DNA from: an uncultured Lachnospiraceae bacterium
Lineage (GTDB): Bacteria; Bacillota; Clostridia; Lachnospirales; Lachnospiraceae
Reading direction: 5' to 3'
Length of the DNA stretch: 28,373 bases
NCBI GenBank assembly: GCA_902797015.1
Contig: CADBRG010000292.1
Span: 1-28,373 of the forward strand
Part shown: in pieces, positions 6,662 through 15,651 of the stretch
Layout: the number at the start of each line of letters is the position of its first letter
Position numbering within the stretch: position 1 is the stretch's first letter
Made by a program: the position numbers and the translations under genes
Notes under the pieces: generated by a model
The model's database searches: none
What the model was told of the DNA's origin: nothing
What the model saw: the letters and a program-made list of their open reading frames with translations, nothing else

Positions 6662-9130
6662 TTATTCGCCATCCTCCGGCGGGAGCGGGTTTTCTTCCTG
6701 CACCTTCGCGATGCTTGCGACCGTCACGCCGTCCTGCATGTTGATCAGCTTGACACCGGATGTGGTTCTGCCGATGACTGAAATATCAGCGACACGCATC
6801 CGGATCAGAATTCCTTCTGTTGTGATCATCATGATCTCGTCATCTCTGCTGACTGCTTTGACGCCGGCAAGTTCACCGGTCTTATCCACAATCTTGTAGC
6901 AGCGGACGCCTTTTCCTCCACGGTTCTGCGGTGAAAACTCATCTGTCTTTGTGCACTTTCCAAGCCCCTTCTCAGATACAAAGAGGATATATTCGCCTTC
7001 GTCTTCTGTCTGGACACCGATCACTTCATCGCTGCCAACAAGACGGATTCCCGTTACACCCATTGCGGAACGGCCGCTGCAACGAACATCCGTCTCGTGG
7101 AATCGGATGCACTGACCCTTTCTGGTCGTCAGGAAAATATCCTGGTCTCCATCTGTGTATTTCACTTCGATCAGATCATCCTCATCCCGCAGGGAGATTG
7201 CGATGATACCGGTCTTTCTGATATTTCCGAAATCTGAAACCGCCGTACGCTTTACGATTCCCTTCTTGGTTGTAAAGAAAAGATAGCCTTCCTTTTCAAA
7301 CGAATCGATTGGGATGACAGCTGTGATCTTTTCTTCCGGCATCAGCTGTAAGAGATTGATCACCGCTGTACCGCGTGAGGTTCTGCTCGCCTCCGGAATC
7401 TCGTATGCCTTCAGACGATACACCCGTCCGCGGTTTGTGAAAAAGAGAATATATTTATGTGTTGTCGTCATGAAGAGATTCTCGATGTAATCATCTTCAA
7501 TCGTCTCCATTCCCTTAATGCCGCGTCCGCCACGGTTCTGCGCACGGAAATTATCCGGAGACATCCGCTTCACGTAACCGACATTTGTCATCGTGATCAC
7601 GGTATCTTTATCCGGGATCAGATCTTCCATGGAAATGTCATACTCATCGTATCCGATGGAGGTACGACGGTCATCGCCGTACTTGTCAGCGATCAGCTGA
7701 ATCTCTTCACGGATGACGCCAAGCAGCTTTTTCTCATCTGCAAGGATCGCCTTCAACTCCGCGATCTTTTCCATCAGCTCTTTGTATTCATTTTCAATCT
7801 TCTCGCGTTCCAGACCGGTCAGCGCACGCAGACGCATATCAACGATTGCCTGTGCCTGTGCATCTGTCAGTCCAAAGCGCGCGATCAGGTTTTCTTTTGC
7901 TTCCTGCGTATTACGGCTTCCGCGGATGATCGAAATGACTTCATCAATGTTATCAAGTGCGATCAGCAAGCCCTCTAAAATATGTGCCCGCTCTTCTGCC
8001 TTATTCAGTTCGTACTTTGTCCGGCGTGTAACGACATCCTTCTGATGATTCAGATAATGTGTCAGAAGCTGGTGCAGGTTCAGGACCTTCGGCTCGTTGT
8101 TCACAAGCGCCAGCATGATCACACCAAATGTATCCTGCAGCTGCGTATGTTTGTACAGCTGGTTCAAAATAACATTCGGATTTGAGTCGCGTCGAAGCTC
8201 GATGCAGACACGCATACCCTGTCTGTCGGATTCATCACGCAGATCCGTGATACCATCGATTCGTTTATCACGAACAAGCTCTGCGATCTTTTCAATCAGT
8301 CTTGCCTTATTGACCAAAAACGGCAACTCTGTTACGACAATACGGTTCTTGCCGTTTGCCATCGGTTCAATATCCGTCACAGCACGCACACGGATCTTAC
8401 CGCGACCTGTGCGGTAGGCCTGTTCGATACCGGAAGTACCGAGGATCTCGCCACCGGTCGGGAAATCCGGACCTTTAACGATCTGCAATAACTCCTCGAT
8501 CGTCGTGTCGCGGTCTTCCTCAATGATGTTATCAATGATCTTCACAACTGCAGCGATCGACTCACGCAGATTGTGTGGCGGGATATTCGTTGCCATACCG
8601 ACCGCAATACCGGTCGTACCGTTGACGAGAAGATTCGGATAACGGGACGGCAGAACCGTCGGCTCTTTTTCCGTCTCGTCAAAGTTCGGCATGAAATCAA
8701 CCGTATTTTTATTGATGTCTGCAAGCATCTCCATGGAGATTTTTGACAGACGTGCTTCCGTATAACGCATCGCTGCAGCGCCGTCACCGTCGACCGAACC
8801 GAAGTTACCGTGTCCGTCTACGAGCGGATACCGCGTTGACCATTCCTGTGCCATATTGACCAGGGCGCCATAGATCGAGCTGTCACCGTGCGGATGGTAT
8901 TTACCCATGGTATCACCGACGATACGCGCACTCTTTCTGTGTGGTTTGTCGGGACCATTGTTAAGTTCGATCATCGAATACAGCACACGTCTCTGTACAG
9001 GCTTCAGACCGTCTCTGACATCCGGGAGCGCACGCGAAGCGATAACACTCATCGCGTAGTCGATATAGGATGTCTCCATTGTTTTTTTCAGGTCCACCTC
9101 GTGAATCTGATCAAATACTTTATCGTCCAT
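6662..9130 (-). CDS. gyrA: DNA gyrase subunit A
   Basis: 822 residues when started at MDDKVFDQ, the form with a ribosome site (AAAGGGA, 4 bases upstream). An in-frame ATG at 9145 adds five residues but lacks one. GyrA breaks and rejoins DNA in the A2B2 gyrase that introduces negative supercoils. The catalytic tyrosine is Y123 in AAAMRYTE. The quinolone-determining region reads GKYHPHGDSSIYG: the residue equivalent to E. coli Ser83 is serine (S84 here), but the position of Asp87 is glycine (G88). The C-terminal half carries the six-bladed beta-pinwheel, with QNRGGRGIKG as a GyrA-box-like motif. It lies 17 bases after gyrB in one operon. Confidence 0.98.
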   Translation of the reverse strand: MDDKVFDQIHEVDLKKTMETSYIDYAMSVIASRALPDVRDGLKPVQRRVLYSMIELNNGPDKPHRKSARIVGDTMGKYHPHGDSSIYGALVNMAQEWSTRYPLVDGHGNFGSVDGDGAAAMRYTEARLSKISMEMLADINKNTVDFMPNFDETEKEPTVLPSRYPNLLVNGTTGIAVGMATNIPPHNLRESIAAVVKIIDNIIEEDRDTTIEELLQIVKGPDFPTGGEILGTSGIEQAYRTGRGKIRVRAVTDIEPMANGKNRIVVTELPFLVNKARLIEKIAELVRDKRIDGITDLRDESDRQGMRVCIELRRDSNPNVILNQLYKHTQLQDTFGVIMLALVNNEPKVLNLHQLLTHYLNHQKDVVTRRTKYELNKAEERAHILEGLLIALDNIDEVISIIRGSRNTQEAKENLIARFGLTDAQAQAIVDMRLRALTGLEREKIENEYKELMEKIAELKAILADEKKLLGVIREEIQLIADKYGDDRRTSIGYDEYDISMEDLIPDKDTVITMTNVGYVKRMSPDNFRAQNRGGRGIKGMETIEDDYIENLFMTTTHKYILFFTNRGRVYRLKAYEIPEASRTSRGTAVINLLQLMPEEKITAVIPIDSFEKEGYLFFTTKKGIVKRTAVSDFGNIRKTGIIAISLRDEDDLIEVKYTDGDQDIFLTTRKGQCIRFHETDVRCSGRSAMGVTGIRLVGSDEVIGVQTEDEGEYILFVSEKGLGKCTKTDEFSPQNRGGKGVRCYKIVDKTGELAGVKAVSRDDEIMMITTEGILIRMRVADISVIGRTTSGVKLINMQDGVTVASIAKVQEENPLPPEDGE

Positions 9131-9147
9131 GTTGTCCCTTTCCATGC

Positions 9148-11103
9148 TTATACGTCAAGATTCTGTACGTACTTAGCATTTTCTTCTATAAAGTCTCTTC
9201 GCGGCTCTACCTGGTCTCCCATGAGGATGGTGAAGGTCAGATCAAGCTCGGACTTTGTCTCATCATCCATGGTAACGCGCTTCAAGATTCTGCGCTCCGG
9301 ATCCATTGTGGTCTCCCAGAGCTGCTCCGCATCCATCTCACCCAGACCTTTGTAACGCTGGATCTTGTTGCTGGAGTCACGACCGATCTCTGTCAGGATC
9401 TGGTTTAACTGCTCATCGCTGTATGCATACCAGACCTTACGGTTTTTCTCGATCTTGTAAAGCGGCGGTGTTGCCAGATATACATGACCTTCGCGGATCA
9501 GATCCGGCATGAACCGATACAGGAATGTCAAAAGCAGCGTACTGATGTGCGCGCCGTCGACGTCGGCATCGGTCATGATGATGATCTTGTTGTAGCGAAT
9601 TTTTGAAATATCAAAGTCTTCATGAATACCGGTTCCGAATGCCGTGATCATTGCCTTGATCTCTGCATTCGCATAGATTTTATCCTCACGTGCCTTTTCC
9701 ACGTTCAGGATCTTTCCACGCAGCGGAAGAATCGCCTGGGTCGCACGGCTTCTTGCGGTCTTTGCGGAACCGCCCGCGGAATCACCCTCGACGATATAGA
9801 TCTCACAGTTTGCCGGATCCTTATCCGAACAATCCGCAAGCTTACCGGGAAGTGCAGCACTCTCTAAGGCAGTCTTTCTTCTTGTAAGATCTCTTGCCTT
9901 TCTTGCTGCCTCCCTTGCACGCTGCGCAAGAAGCGATTTTTCACAAATGCTTTTTGCAACAACAGGATTCTGCTCTAAGTAAATCTTCAACTGCTCAGAA
10001 ACGATGCCGTCTACAGCACCTCTTGCTTCACTGTTTCCAAGCTTCTGTTTTGTCTGGCCTTCAAACTGCGGCTCACTGATCTTAATACTGATGATCGCCG
10101 TCATACCCTCACGGATATCCTCACCCGAAAGCGGCGGGTCTGAATCCTTTAAGATCTTGTTTGCCTTTGCATAGGCATTGAAGGTCTTGGTCAATGCATT
10201 TCTGAAACCGGATAAGTGCATACCACCTTCTGGTGTGATGATATTGTTTACAAAACTGAATGTTGATTCGTTAAAGGAATCATTGTGCTGCATCGCAACT
10301 TCCACATAGATGTCGTCGCGCATGCCTTCACAATAGATCACATCATTATAAAGAGGTGTTTTTCCCTTATTCAGATAGGTTACAAACTCTTTAATACCGC
10401 CTTCATAATGGAACGTATGCTCTCTGACCTCTTCGCCTCTGTTGTCACGTAATGTGATCCGAAGACCCTTGGTCAGAAATGCCATCTCGCGAAGACGCTG
10501 TTTTAATGTATCGTAATCAAATACAACATCATCAAAAATCGTATCATCCGGCTGGAATGTAATCTGAGAGCCGGTCTGAGATTCACCGCAATTGCCGACG
10601 ACCTTCAGATCATACATTACCTTACCGCGTTCATAACGCTGCTGATACACATGTCCGTTTCTGCGGACCTTTACTTCAAGCCAGTTTGAAAGCGCATTTA
10701 CAACAGATGCGCCTACACCATGCAGACCGCCGGATACCTTGTATCCGCCACCGCCGAATTTACCGCCGGCATGAAGCACCGTAAATACGACCTCGACCGC
10801 CGGACGGCCGGACTTGTGGTTGATATCAACCGGAATCCCTCGACCATTATCCGTGATCGTAGCAGTCCCGTCCTTATTGATCTCAACTATGATCTGCGTA
10901 CAGTATCCTGCCAGTGCTTCATCCACTGCATTATCAACAATTTCATATACCAGATGATGAAGACCGCGGGACGAAGTGCTGCCGATATACATACCCGGAC
11001 GCTTTCTGACCGCTTCAAGACCCTCTAAAATCTGAATCTGATCTCCACCGTATTCTTCCGGAGTCCCTTCTACCTGGAATTCCTCTTCGTAAGTGGTGCT
11101 CAT
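9148..11103 (-). CDS. gyrB: DNA gyrase subunit B
   Basis: 651 residues, the ATPase subunit of gyrase. The GHKL ATP-binding motifs are present: EIVDNAVDEA with the catalytic-site Asn58, DNGRGIPVD (85-93) and the GLHGVGASVVNALS lid. The TOPRIM metal-binding elements follow as EGDSAGGSA and DADVDGAH, then the C-terminal QRYKGLGEMD segment that contacts GyrA. The length is typical of Firmicutes GyrB without the proteobacterial insert. The ATG is preceded by GGAGGAG and overlaps the recF stop as ATGA, a translational-coupling arrangement. Gyrase near the origin is codirectional with replication. Confidence 0.98.
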   Translation of the reverse strand: MSTTYEEEFQVEGTPEEYGGDQIQILEGLEAVRKRPGMYIGSTSSRGLHHLVYEIVDNAVDEALAGYCTQIIVEINKDGTATITDNGRGIPVDINHKSGRPAVEVVFTVLHAGGKFGGGGYKVSGGLHGVGASVVNALSNWLEVKVRRNGHVYQQRYERGKVMYDLKVVGNCGESQTGSQITFQPDDTIFDDVVFDYDTLKQRLREMAFLTKGLRITLRDNRGEEVREHTFHYEGGIKEFVTYLNKGKTPLYNDVIYCEGMRDDIYVEVAMQHNDSFNESTFSFVNNIITPEGGMHLSGFRNALTKTFNAYAKANKILKDSDPPLSGEDIREGMTAIISIKISEPQFEGQTKQKLGNSEARGAVDGIVSEQLKIYLEQNPVVAKSICEKSLLAQRAREAARKARDLTRRKTALESAALPGKLADCSDKDPANCEIYIVEGDSAGGSAKTARSRATQAILPLRGKILNVEKAREDKIYANAEIKAMITAFGTGIHEDFDISKIRYNKIIIMTDADVDGAHISTLLLTFLYRFMPDLIREGHVYLATPPLYKIEKNRKVWYAYSDEQLNQILTEIGRDSSNKIQRYKGLGEMDAEQLWETTMDPERRILKRVTMDDETKSELDLTFTILMGDQVEPRRDFIEENAKYVQNLDV

Positions 11104-12191
11104 AATGTCTCCTCCGTTCTAACCGTTCCCTGTCTGACATAAAATACTTTGTCGATCGGAAACCGCATTTTTACAAACTCTTCCAGGCCGGTACAGGTAA
11201 TCACCGTCTGGACGTCATGAATATGGTTTAATAAATCCGTTTGTCTGTTACTGTCGAGCTCTGATAAAACATCATCCAAAAGAAGGATCGGTGTATCCTG
11301 TACCGTCTTTCTGACCAACTCGATCTCTGCAAGCTTTAAAGAAAGCGCCGCCGTCCGCTGCTGTCCCTGGGATCCGAATTTTCTGATATCGATTCCATTG
11401 ATCTGGAACTTGATATCATCCCTGTGCGGTCCGACTGTCGTCGTCTTCAACAGCCTGTCTTTGTCTTCCTGTAAAAACAGCTTCTCTTCAAAATAATCTT
11501 CTGTTACATCCGGCTCATAGGAAATCTCAAGTTCCTCTTTCCCGCCGGTCAGCTCCTTATGAATCTCAGACGTGATCTCATCAAGCGTCCGTAAAAAAAC
11601 ACGCCGCTGTCTGATCACCCGTTTTCCCGCAGCTGTGAGCTGACTGTTCCAAACCTGCAGGGTCTCCATCCATTCCGGATGGTCATCGAGTTCCTTCAAA
11701 AGCTTATTTCGTTGTTTCAATACTTTATGATAATCGGAAAGATCCGCCAGATAAATTCGGTCAAGCTGGCTGAGTTCCATATCCAGAAACCGTCTTCTTT
11801 CCGAAGGTCCCATTTTGATAATGTTCAGATCTTCTGGCGAAAAAAAGACCGTATTCATGATTCCAAAAAGCTCGCTGGCCTTTCGGATTGGAATCCGGTC
11901 AATTGCGATTCCCCTGGTATTATTTTTTTTCAGATGCATATCGATCTGATAATCCCGCCCGTTTTTACAAAGAATCGTGCGGATATGCGCTTCATCTGCA
12001 CCGAACCGGATCATTTCACGGTCCCTGCTTCCCTTATGGGATCTCGACGTACTGCTCAAATATAACGCTTCCAAAACATTCGTTTTTCCCTGCGCATTAT
12101 CACCATAGAGAATGTTGGTATCTTTTGAAAAATCAATTTTTAAATTGTGATAATTTCTGAAATCCTGTAATTCCAGTGACTTTATGATCAT
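11100..12191 (-). CDS. recF: DNA replication and repair protein RecF
   Basis: 363 residues, normal for RecF, an SMC-like ABC ATPase that binds gapped DNA and helps RecO/RecR load RecA. Visible motifs are Walker A GDNAQGKT (30-37), the ABC signature in SQGQQRT and Walker B ILLLDDVLSELD near the C terminus. It overlaps both neighbours by ATGA: its ATG with the stop of the S4-domain gene upstream and its TGA with the gyrB start downstream. The four genes dnaN to gyrB are therefore probably translated in a coupled series. Confidence 0.97.
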   Translation of the reverse strand: MIIKSLELQDFRNYHNLKIDFSKDTNILYGDNAQGKTNVLEALYLSSTSRSHKGSRDREMIRFGADEAHIRTILCKNGRDYQIDMHLKKNNTRGIAIDRIPIRKASELFGIMNTVFFSPEDLNIIKMGPSERRRFLDMELSQLDRIYLADLSDYHKVLKQRNKLLKELDDHPEWMETLQVWNSQLTAAGKRVIRQRRVFLRTLDEITSEIHKELTGGKEELEISYEPDVTEDYFEEKLFLQEDKDRLLKTTTVGPHRDDIKFQINGIDIRKFGSQGQQRTAALSLKLAEIELVRKTVQDTPILLLDDVLSELDSNRQTDLLNHIHDVQTVITCTGLEEFVKMRFPIDKVFYVRQGTVRTEETL

Positions 12192-12397
12192 CCTTCAATC
12201 TGAAAGCTTTCGTCCTGAAATGTCACAACATCACCCGGATACAGCTTCTTTCCTCTCTGAAGTTCCACTTCACCGTTTACATAGACCATACCATCCTGGA
12301 TCACCATCTTCGCATCCACACCGGATCCGACAAATCCGGCAAGCTTCAACGCCTGGCCCAGCTTAATGAAGTCATCTTTAATCATTACTTTTTCCAT
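12188..12397 (-). CDS. yaaA: S4-domain RNA-binding protein (YaaA/YlmH-type, recF-linked)
   Basis: 69 residues comprising a single S4 RNA-binding fold: IKLGQALKLAGFVGSGVDAK, then VYVNGEVELQRGKKLYPGD. This short protein sits between dnaN and recF across Firmicutes (B. subtilis yaaA). Its role is thought to be RNA or ribosome related but is not firmly known. The start at 12397 was preferred because GAGGGTG lies 9 bases upstream. The longer frame from 12415 would overlap the dnaN stop without a ribosome site. It overlaps recF by four bases (ATGA) and begins one base after dnaN ends. Confidence 0.93.
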   Translation of the reverse strand: MEKVMIKDDFIKLGQALKLAGFVGSGVDAKMVIQDGMVYVNGEVELQRGKKLYPGDVVTFQDESFQIEG

Positions 12398-12398
12398 T

Positions 12399-13511
12399 TT
12401 AGTAGTCACCCTCATTGAAATTAACCGGAAGGATCAGATAGGTATACATCTCTTCCGCATCTCTGATAAAGCACGGTGCTTTCGGATTGATCAGATAAAG
12501 TGTGATCTCCTCTTCATCCAGAACACGCAGCGCATCGATGAAGAACTTCGGATTGAATCCGATCATCAGATCAGCACCTTCCTTCTGGATCGGAATGATC
12601 TCATTCATCGATCCGACAAAGGAACGGATCTTTAATTCCATCTGGTTATCCCTGATATCAAAGATCACCGGCTTCTTTTCGCTTTCACTTGTTAAAAGGG
12701 ATCCACGCTCAATACAGTCAAGCAGCAATCTTCTGTTGATCACAAGCTTCGTCTCATAATCAGAAGAAAGCATCTGCTCGATCTGGAAATAATTTCCTTC
12801 GATCAGACGGGATACGACCATTGTTTCATCAAATGCAAACAAAATATGGTTTTCCGTATAATAGATATTCACATTTTTGTCCGCATCACCCGGTAAAATC
12901 TTACTGATCTCCTGCAGTGATTTACCCGGGACGATCAGTCTGCGGTCTTCATAATGATTATTCAGACCTTCTCTTCTGATCGAGATACGGTGCCCGTCAA
13001 GAGAAGCAACCTCTAAGCGGTCACCCTTGATCTCAAACAATTCACCGGTCATGATCTTATTGCTGTCATTATCCGCAATGGAAAAGATCGTCTGTCGAAT
13101 CATTTCCTTTAATGTAAACTGTGATAACGTCACAGCATCAGACATGGCAACAAACGGAAGCGGCGAAAACTCATCCGCATCCTGTCCGATCAGTTTGAAC
13201 TCTGCATTTTCACATGTGATCTTTGTTTGGAAGGAGTCTCCTGTCTCGATCGTCACTTCATTATCCGGAAGTTTTCTTACGATATCAAAAAAGAGCTTTG
13301 CATCCAGTGCGATCTTTCCTCTTTCAATGATCGTTCCTTCTACGACTGTCTCAATGCCAAGTTCCATATCGTTTGCCGTCAGGCGGATCTGATCTGCTTC
13401 TGCATTGATCAGAATGCAATAAAGGATCGGCATTGTCGTTCTGGTCGGAACTGCTTTGTTAACAGTAGATACACCTTTGATCAAATTTTGTCTGGAACAT
13501 GTAATTTTCAT
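12399..13511 (-). CDS. dnaN: DNA polymerase III beta subunit (sliding clamp)
   Basis: 370 residues, the expected size. It starts with MKITCSRQNLIKGVSTVNKA, typical of bacterial beta clamps, and contains the three repeated clamp folds. The peptide-binding end has YLILPV near the C terminus (the MPMRL-like element in other species). The dimeric clamp tethers DNA polymerase III and many repair proteins to DNA. It follows dnaA after a 318-bp spacer carrying DnaA boxes, one of which (13514-13522) lies just upstream of its ATG and overlaps the leader. GGAAGGAG is 11 bases upstream of the start, rather far. Confidence 0.98.
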   Translation of the reverse strand: MKITCSRQNLIKGVSTVNKAVPTRTTMPILYCILINAEADQIRLTANDMELGIETVVEGTIIERGKIALDAKLFFDIVRKLPDNEVTIETGDSFQTKITCENAEFKLIGQDADEFSPLPFVAMSDAVTLSQFTLKEMIRQTIFSIADNDSNKIMTGELFEIKGDRLEVASLDGHRISIRREGLNNHYEDRRLIVPGKSLQEISKILPGDADKNVNIYYTENHILFAFDETMVVSRLIEGNYFQIEQMLSSDYETKLVINRRLLLDCIERGSLLTSESEKKPVIFDIRDNQMELKIRSFVGSMNEIIPIQKEGADLMIGFNPKFFIDALRVLDEEEITLYLINPKAPCFIRDAEEMYTYLILPVNFNEGDY

Positions 13512-13829
13512 AATGTGAACAACTCCTTCCGGGATGAAAGCTATTTATAATTAAATCAGTTTCGTATTCTTAATCGTAGTGGCTGTGAATATGTGGAAAA
13601 CGTATTTTTGTATGAAAAACAGGCGGTTTTCGCTGTTCGTATCTTTCAAAAATCGTGTTGGTATTTTGCGTAAAGAATTCGGATAATTCGTGGATGAATG
13701 GTTTGCCATCGAAATCACCTATCAATGCAGTAAAGATGAAGAAAATCATTTTACACACAAAAAATTAAGTTATTCACGGTAATTCCACGAACTATAAACA
13801 ATAAATACCGGGTTTTCCACAGTTCTTTG
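13512..13829. other. oriC: Probable oriC part 1: dnaA-dnaN spacer with six DnaA boxes
   Basis: This 318-bp AT-rich spacer has no convincing gene. Six 9-mers match TTATNCACA with one mismatch each. Three read TGTG on the plus strand (13514-13522, 13584-13592, 13592-13600) and three read towards CAC on the plus strand (13749-13757, 13770-13778, 13813-13821), so two triplets face in opposite directions. The stretch 13756-13810 is very AT-rich and is a candidate unwinding element. In B. subtilis the functional unwinding site is in this same spacer. Strand switching of the flanking operons supports an origin here. Confidence 0.75.
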
Positions 13830-15185
13830 TTAATAATTCGGATTGATTTTTTTCTGGATCGTCTCTACGGTCTGCTTAAAATCCTTATCCCTGTCAAACT
13901 CATCCTTTACCTTATTGACGCCATGCAGGATCGTGGAGTGATCTCTTCCGCCGATCAGACGGCCAATCGATTCCAAAGGAAGGCTGGTCATATTTTTGCA
14001 AAGATACATCACGATCTGTCTCGGAAGCGCGATGTCCTTGGTACGGGACTTGGACATGATCTGGTCAACGGAGATGTTAAAGTGCTCTGCAACGACCTCC
14101 ATGATCAGCTGCGGTGTGACTTCCTTTTTCACATCTGGGTTGATCAGATTCTCAAGCTCCTTCTGCGCGATCTCCATGGTGATTTCTTTTTGCTCCAGAT
14201 TTGCATAGGCAAAAAGTTTGTTTAATGCGCCTTCAAGCTCGCGGATATTGGACTTCAGATTCACTGCGATGTAGTTCAGGATCTCGTCATCCATGTAGAA
14301 ATTATCCTGCTCGATCTTCTTGCGAAGGATCGCCATACGCGTCTCGTAATCAGGTGAACCGATGTCTGCGGTCAGTCCCCATTCAAAACGGGAGCGGATC
14401 CGCTCTTCTAAGGTCACCATTTCTTTTGGCGGACGATCACTGGAGATGATGATCTGCTTCTTTGCAACATGCAACTCGTTAAAGGTATGGAAAAATTCTT
14501 CCTGTGTACTTTCTTTTCCGATGATAAACTGTACGTCATCGACTAAGAGTACATCGGTGTTGCGATATTTTTCACGAAGCTTTTGCATCGTACCGTTCCG
14601 GATGCCGTCGATCACTTCATTGGTAAATGTCTCTGATGTGACATAAAGCACCTTCATCTCAGGAATGTTTTCCTGAATATAATGTGCGATGGAATGCATC
14701 AGATGTGTTTTGCCAAGTCCGACACCGCCATATAAAAACAGCGGGTTGTAAATCTCGCCCGGCTGCTCTGCTACTGCAAGGGAAGCGGAATGTGCAAACC
14801 GGTTGTTATTACCGACGACAAACGAATCGAATGTATAATTCGGATTCAGGTTGGAATGATTTTCCTCTTTTGCAATGCTGCCCGGCTTCTTATTCAAAGG
14901 TGCGGCTGCCGCCTTTTTTTGCGGAACCTGTCCCTGCATGACAAAATCAATCTCATAAGGTTCGCCGGTCATCTCTTCAATCACAACCTGAAGAGGAAGT
15001 GCGTATTTCTTCCTTATTAAAGTAACAGCGATAGATTCGTTTGTAACAAGAAGGGTGATTTTGTTATCTTCAACAGAATAAATCTTAAGAGGTTTCAACC
15101 AGGTATTGAATGCAACATTCGTGATTTCGTAGTCTTCTTTTACCTTTTCCAGGATCTGATCCCAGTTTTTTTCTATAATTGTCAT
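13830..15185 (-). CDS. dnaA: Chromosomal replication initiator DnaA
   Basis: 451 residues with the four DnaA domains. They are an N-terminal interaction domain (1-80), a short variable linker with AAAAP and Lys (about 85-115), the AAA+ domain with Walker A GGVGLGKT (153-160) and Walker B VLLVDDVQFI, and the C-terminal DNA-binding domain with the signature GGRDHSTILHG (family form GGRDHTTVxHA). DnaA-ATP binds DnaA boxes, opens the origin and loads the helicase. The gene has a consensus promoter at 15255-15283 and a leader of about 60 bases. No strong Shine-Dalgarno is visible immediately before the ATG (only AAAGAAAG-type purines), which may limit expression. Confidence 0.98.
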   Translation of the reverse strand: MTIIEKNWDQILEKVKEDYEITNVAFNTWLKPLKIYSVEDNKITLLVTNESIAVTLIRKKYALPLQVVIEEMTGEPYEIDFVMQGQVPQKKAAAAPLNKKPGSIAKEENHSNLNPNYTFDSFVVGNNNRFAHSASLAVAEQPGEIYNPLFLYGGVGLGKTHLMHSIAHYIQENIPEMKVLYVTSETFTNEVIDGIRNGTMQKLREKYRNTDVLLVDDVQFIIGKESTQEEFFHTFNELHVAKKQIIISSDRPPKEMVTLEERIRSRFEWGLTADIGSPDYETRMAILRKKIEQDNFYMDDEILNYIAVNLKSNIRELEGALNKLFAYANLEQKEITMEIAQKELENLINPDVKKEVTPQLIMEVVAEHFNISVDQIMSKSRTKDIALPRQIVMYLCKNMTSLPLESIGRLIGGRDHSTILHGVNKVKDEFDRDKDFKQTVETIQKKINPNY

Positions 15186-15376
15186 ATATTTAAAAAGAAA
15201 GAAAAATGTGTCTTTATCCCTTGTGATAAGTGGGGTAAAAATATTCTGTTACCTATTGTAACTTATTATCTTCGTATTTTCAATGATGGAACGTAATTTA
15301 ATGTATGACAGATAATTGAATAAAAAAAACGCAAAATTCGGCGAAATAACGGTTTATTTTCAAAAAACATTCATTC
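15186..15376. other. oriC: Probable oriC part 2: AT-rich dnaA-rpmH spacer
   Basis: This strongly AT-rich stretch between the divergent dnaA and rpmH transcripts contains the dnaA promoter. I find no 9-mer within one mismatch of TTATNCACA in it; the nearest is a shortened TTATCACA at about 15224-15231 on the minus strand. In Firmicutes the origin is often split on either side of dnaA. Here most box-like sequences lie on the dnaN side. The run from 15296 to 15375 is the most easily melted part of the window by eye. Confidence 0.5.
15255..15283 (-). promoter_or_regulatory. dnaA promoter
   Basis: On the minus strand TTGAAA (15283-15278), a 17-bp spacer and TACAAT (15260-15255) form a good vegetative promoter. 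The start would lie near 15248, giving a leader of about 60 bases to the dnaA ATG. Autoregulation by DnaA is common in the family, but no clear DnaA box overlaps these elements. Confidence 0.7.
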
Positions 15377-15404
15377 TTGACAGAGAAAAGGTTTCTGATA
15401 TAAT
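15377..15404 (+). promoter_or_regulatory. rpmH operon promoter
   Basis: A perfect TTGACA (15377-15382), a 16-bp spacer and a perfect TATAAT (15399-15404) form the strongest promoter in the window. It fires away from dnaA into rpmH-rnpA. The leader is about 70 bases and ends in a very strong GGGAGGTG ribosome site. Strong transcription here would also add negative supercoiling to the origin spacer behind it (inference). Confidence 0.85.
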
Positions 15405-15482
15405 AAAAAAGCTACGCGGTTTGAGAGCATGCGCGATCAGACCCTGCACATTATAATAAGGAAGAAAGGGAGGTGAATCAAC

Positions 15483-15617
15483 ATGAAGATGACATATCAG
15501 CCGAAGAAAAGACAGCGAAAGAAAGTACATGGATTCCGTCAGAGAATGCGTACTGCAGGTGGCCGTAAAGTAATCGCTGCCAGAAGAGCAAAGGGAAGAA
15601 AGAAACTGACTGCTTAG
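15483..15617 (+). CDS. rpmH: 50S ribosomal protein L34
   Basis: 44 residues of highly basic sequence (MKMTYQPKKRQRKKVHGFRQ, then RMRTAGGRKVIAARRAKGRKKLTA), the canonical bacterial L34 sequence and length. L34 binds domain III of 23S rRNA. GGGAGGTG is seven bases upstream of the ATG. It is the first gene of the rpmH-rnpA cluster and is immediately followed by a terminator whose stem begins at the last base of its stop codon. Confidence 0.98.
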   Translation: MKMTYQPKKRQRKKVHGFRQRMRTAGGRKVIAARRAKGRKKLTA

Positions 15618-15648
15618 GCCACACTCCTATGTGGTCTTTTTCTTTTTT
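15617..15648 (+). terminator. Terminator/attenuator directly after rpmH
   Basis: A 7-bp stem GGCCACA / TGTGGTC (one G-U pair, 6-base loop, 15617-15636) is followed by a 12-base T-rich tract. The first stem base is the final G of the rpmH TAG stop. A ribosome finishing rpmH would cover the stem, so it could act as partial attenuation that sets a high L34 to RNase P protein ratio (inference). Confidence 0.8.
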
Positions 15649-15651
15649 CAA

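Noticed and set aside
5818..6744. A 308-codon plus-strand open frame with an apparent 18-residue repeat near its end
   Set aside because: It lies antisense to the fumarase alpha gene. The peptide repeat is simply the translation of the 54-bp intergenic repeat, and there is no ribosome site.
13570..13758. A 62-codon minus-strand open frame in the dnaA-dnaN spacer
   Set aside because: No ribosome site, low-complexity AT-driven composition, and it coincides with DnaA-box-bearing origin DNA. Judged non-coding.
15224..15231. A DnaA box upstream of dnaA
   Set aside because: TTATCACA lacks one base of TTATNCACA, so it is not counted as a box.
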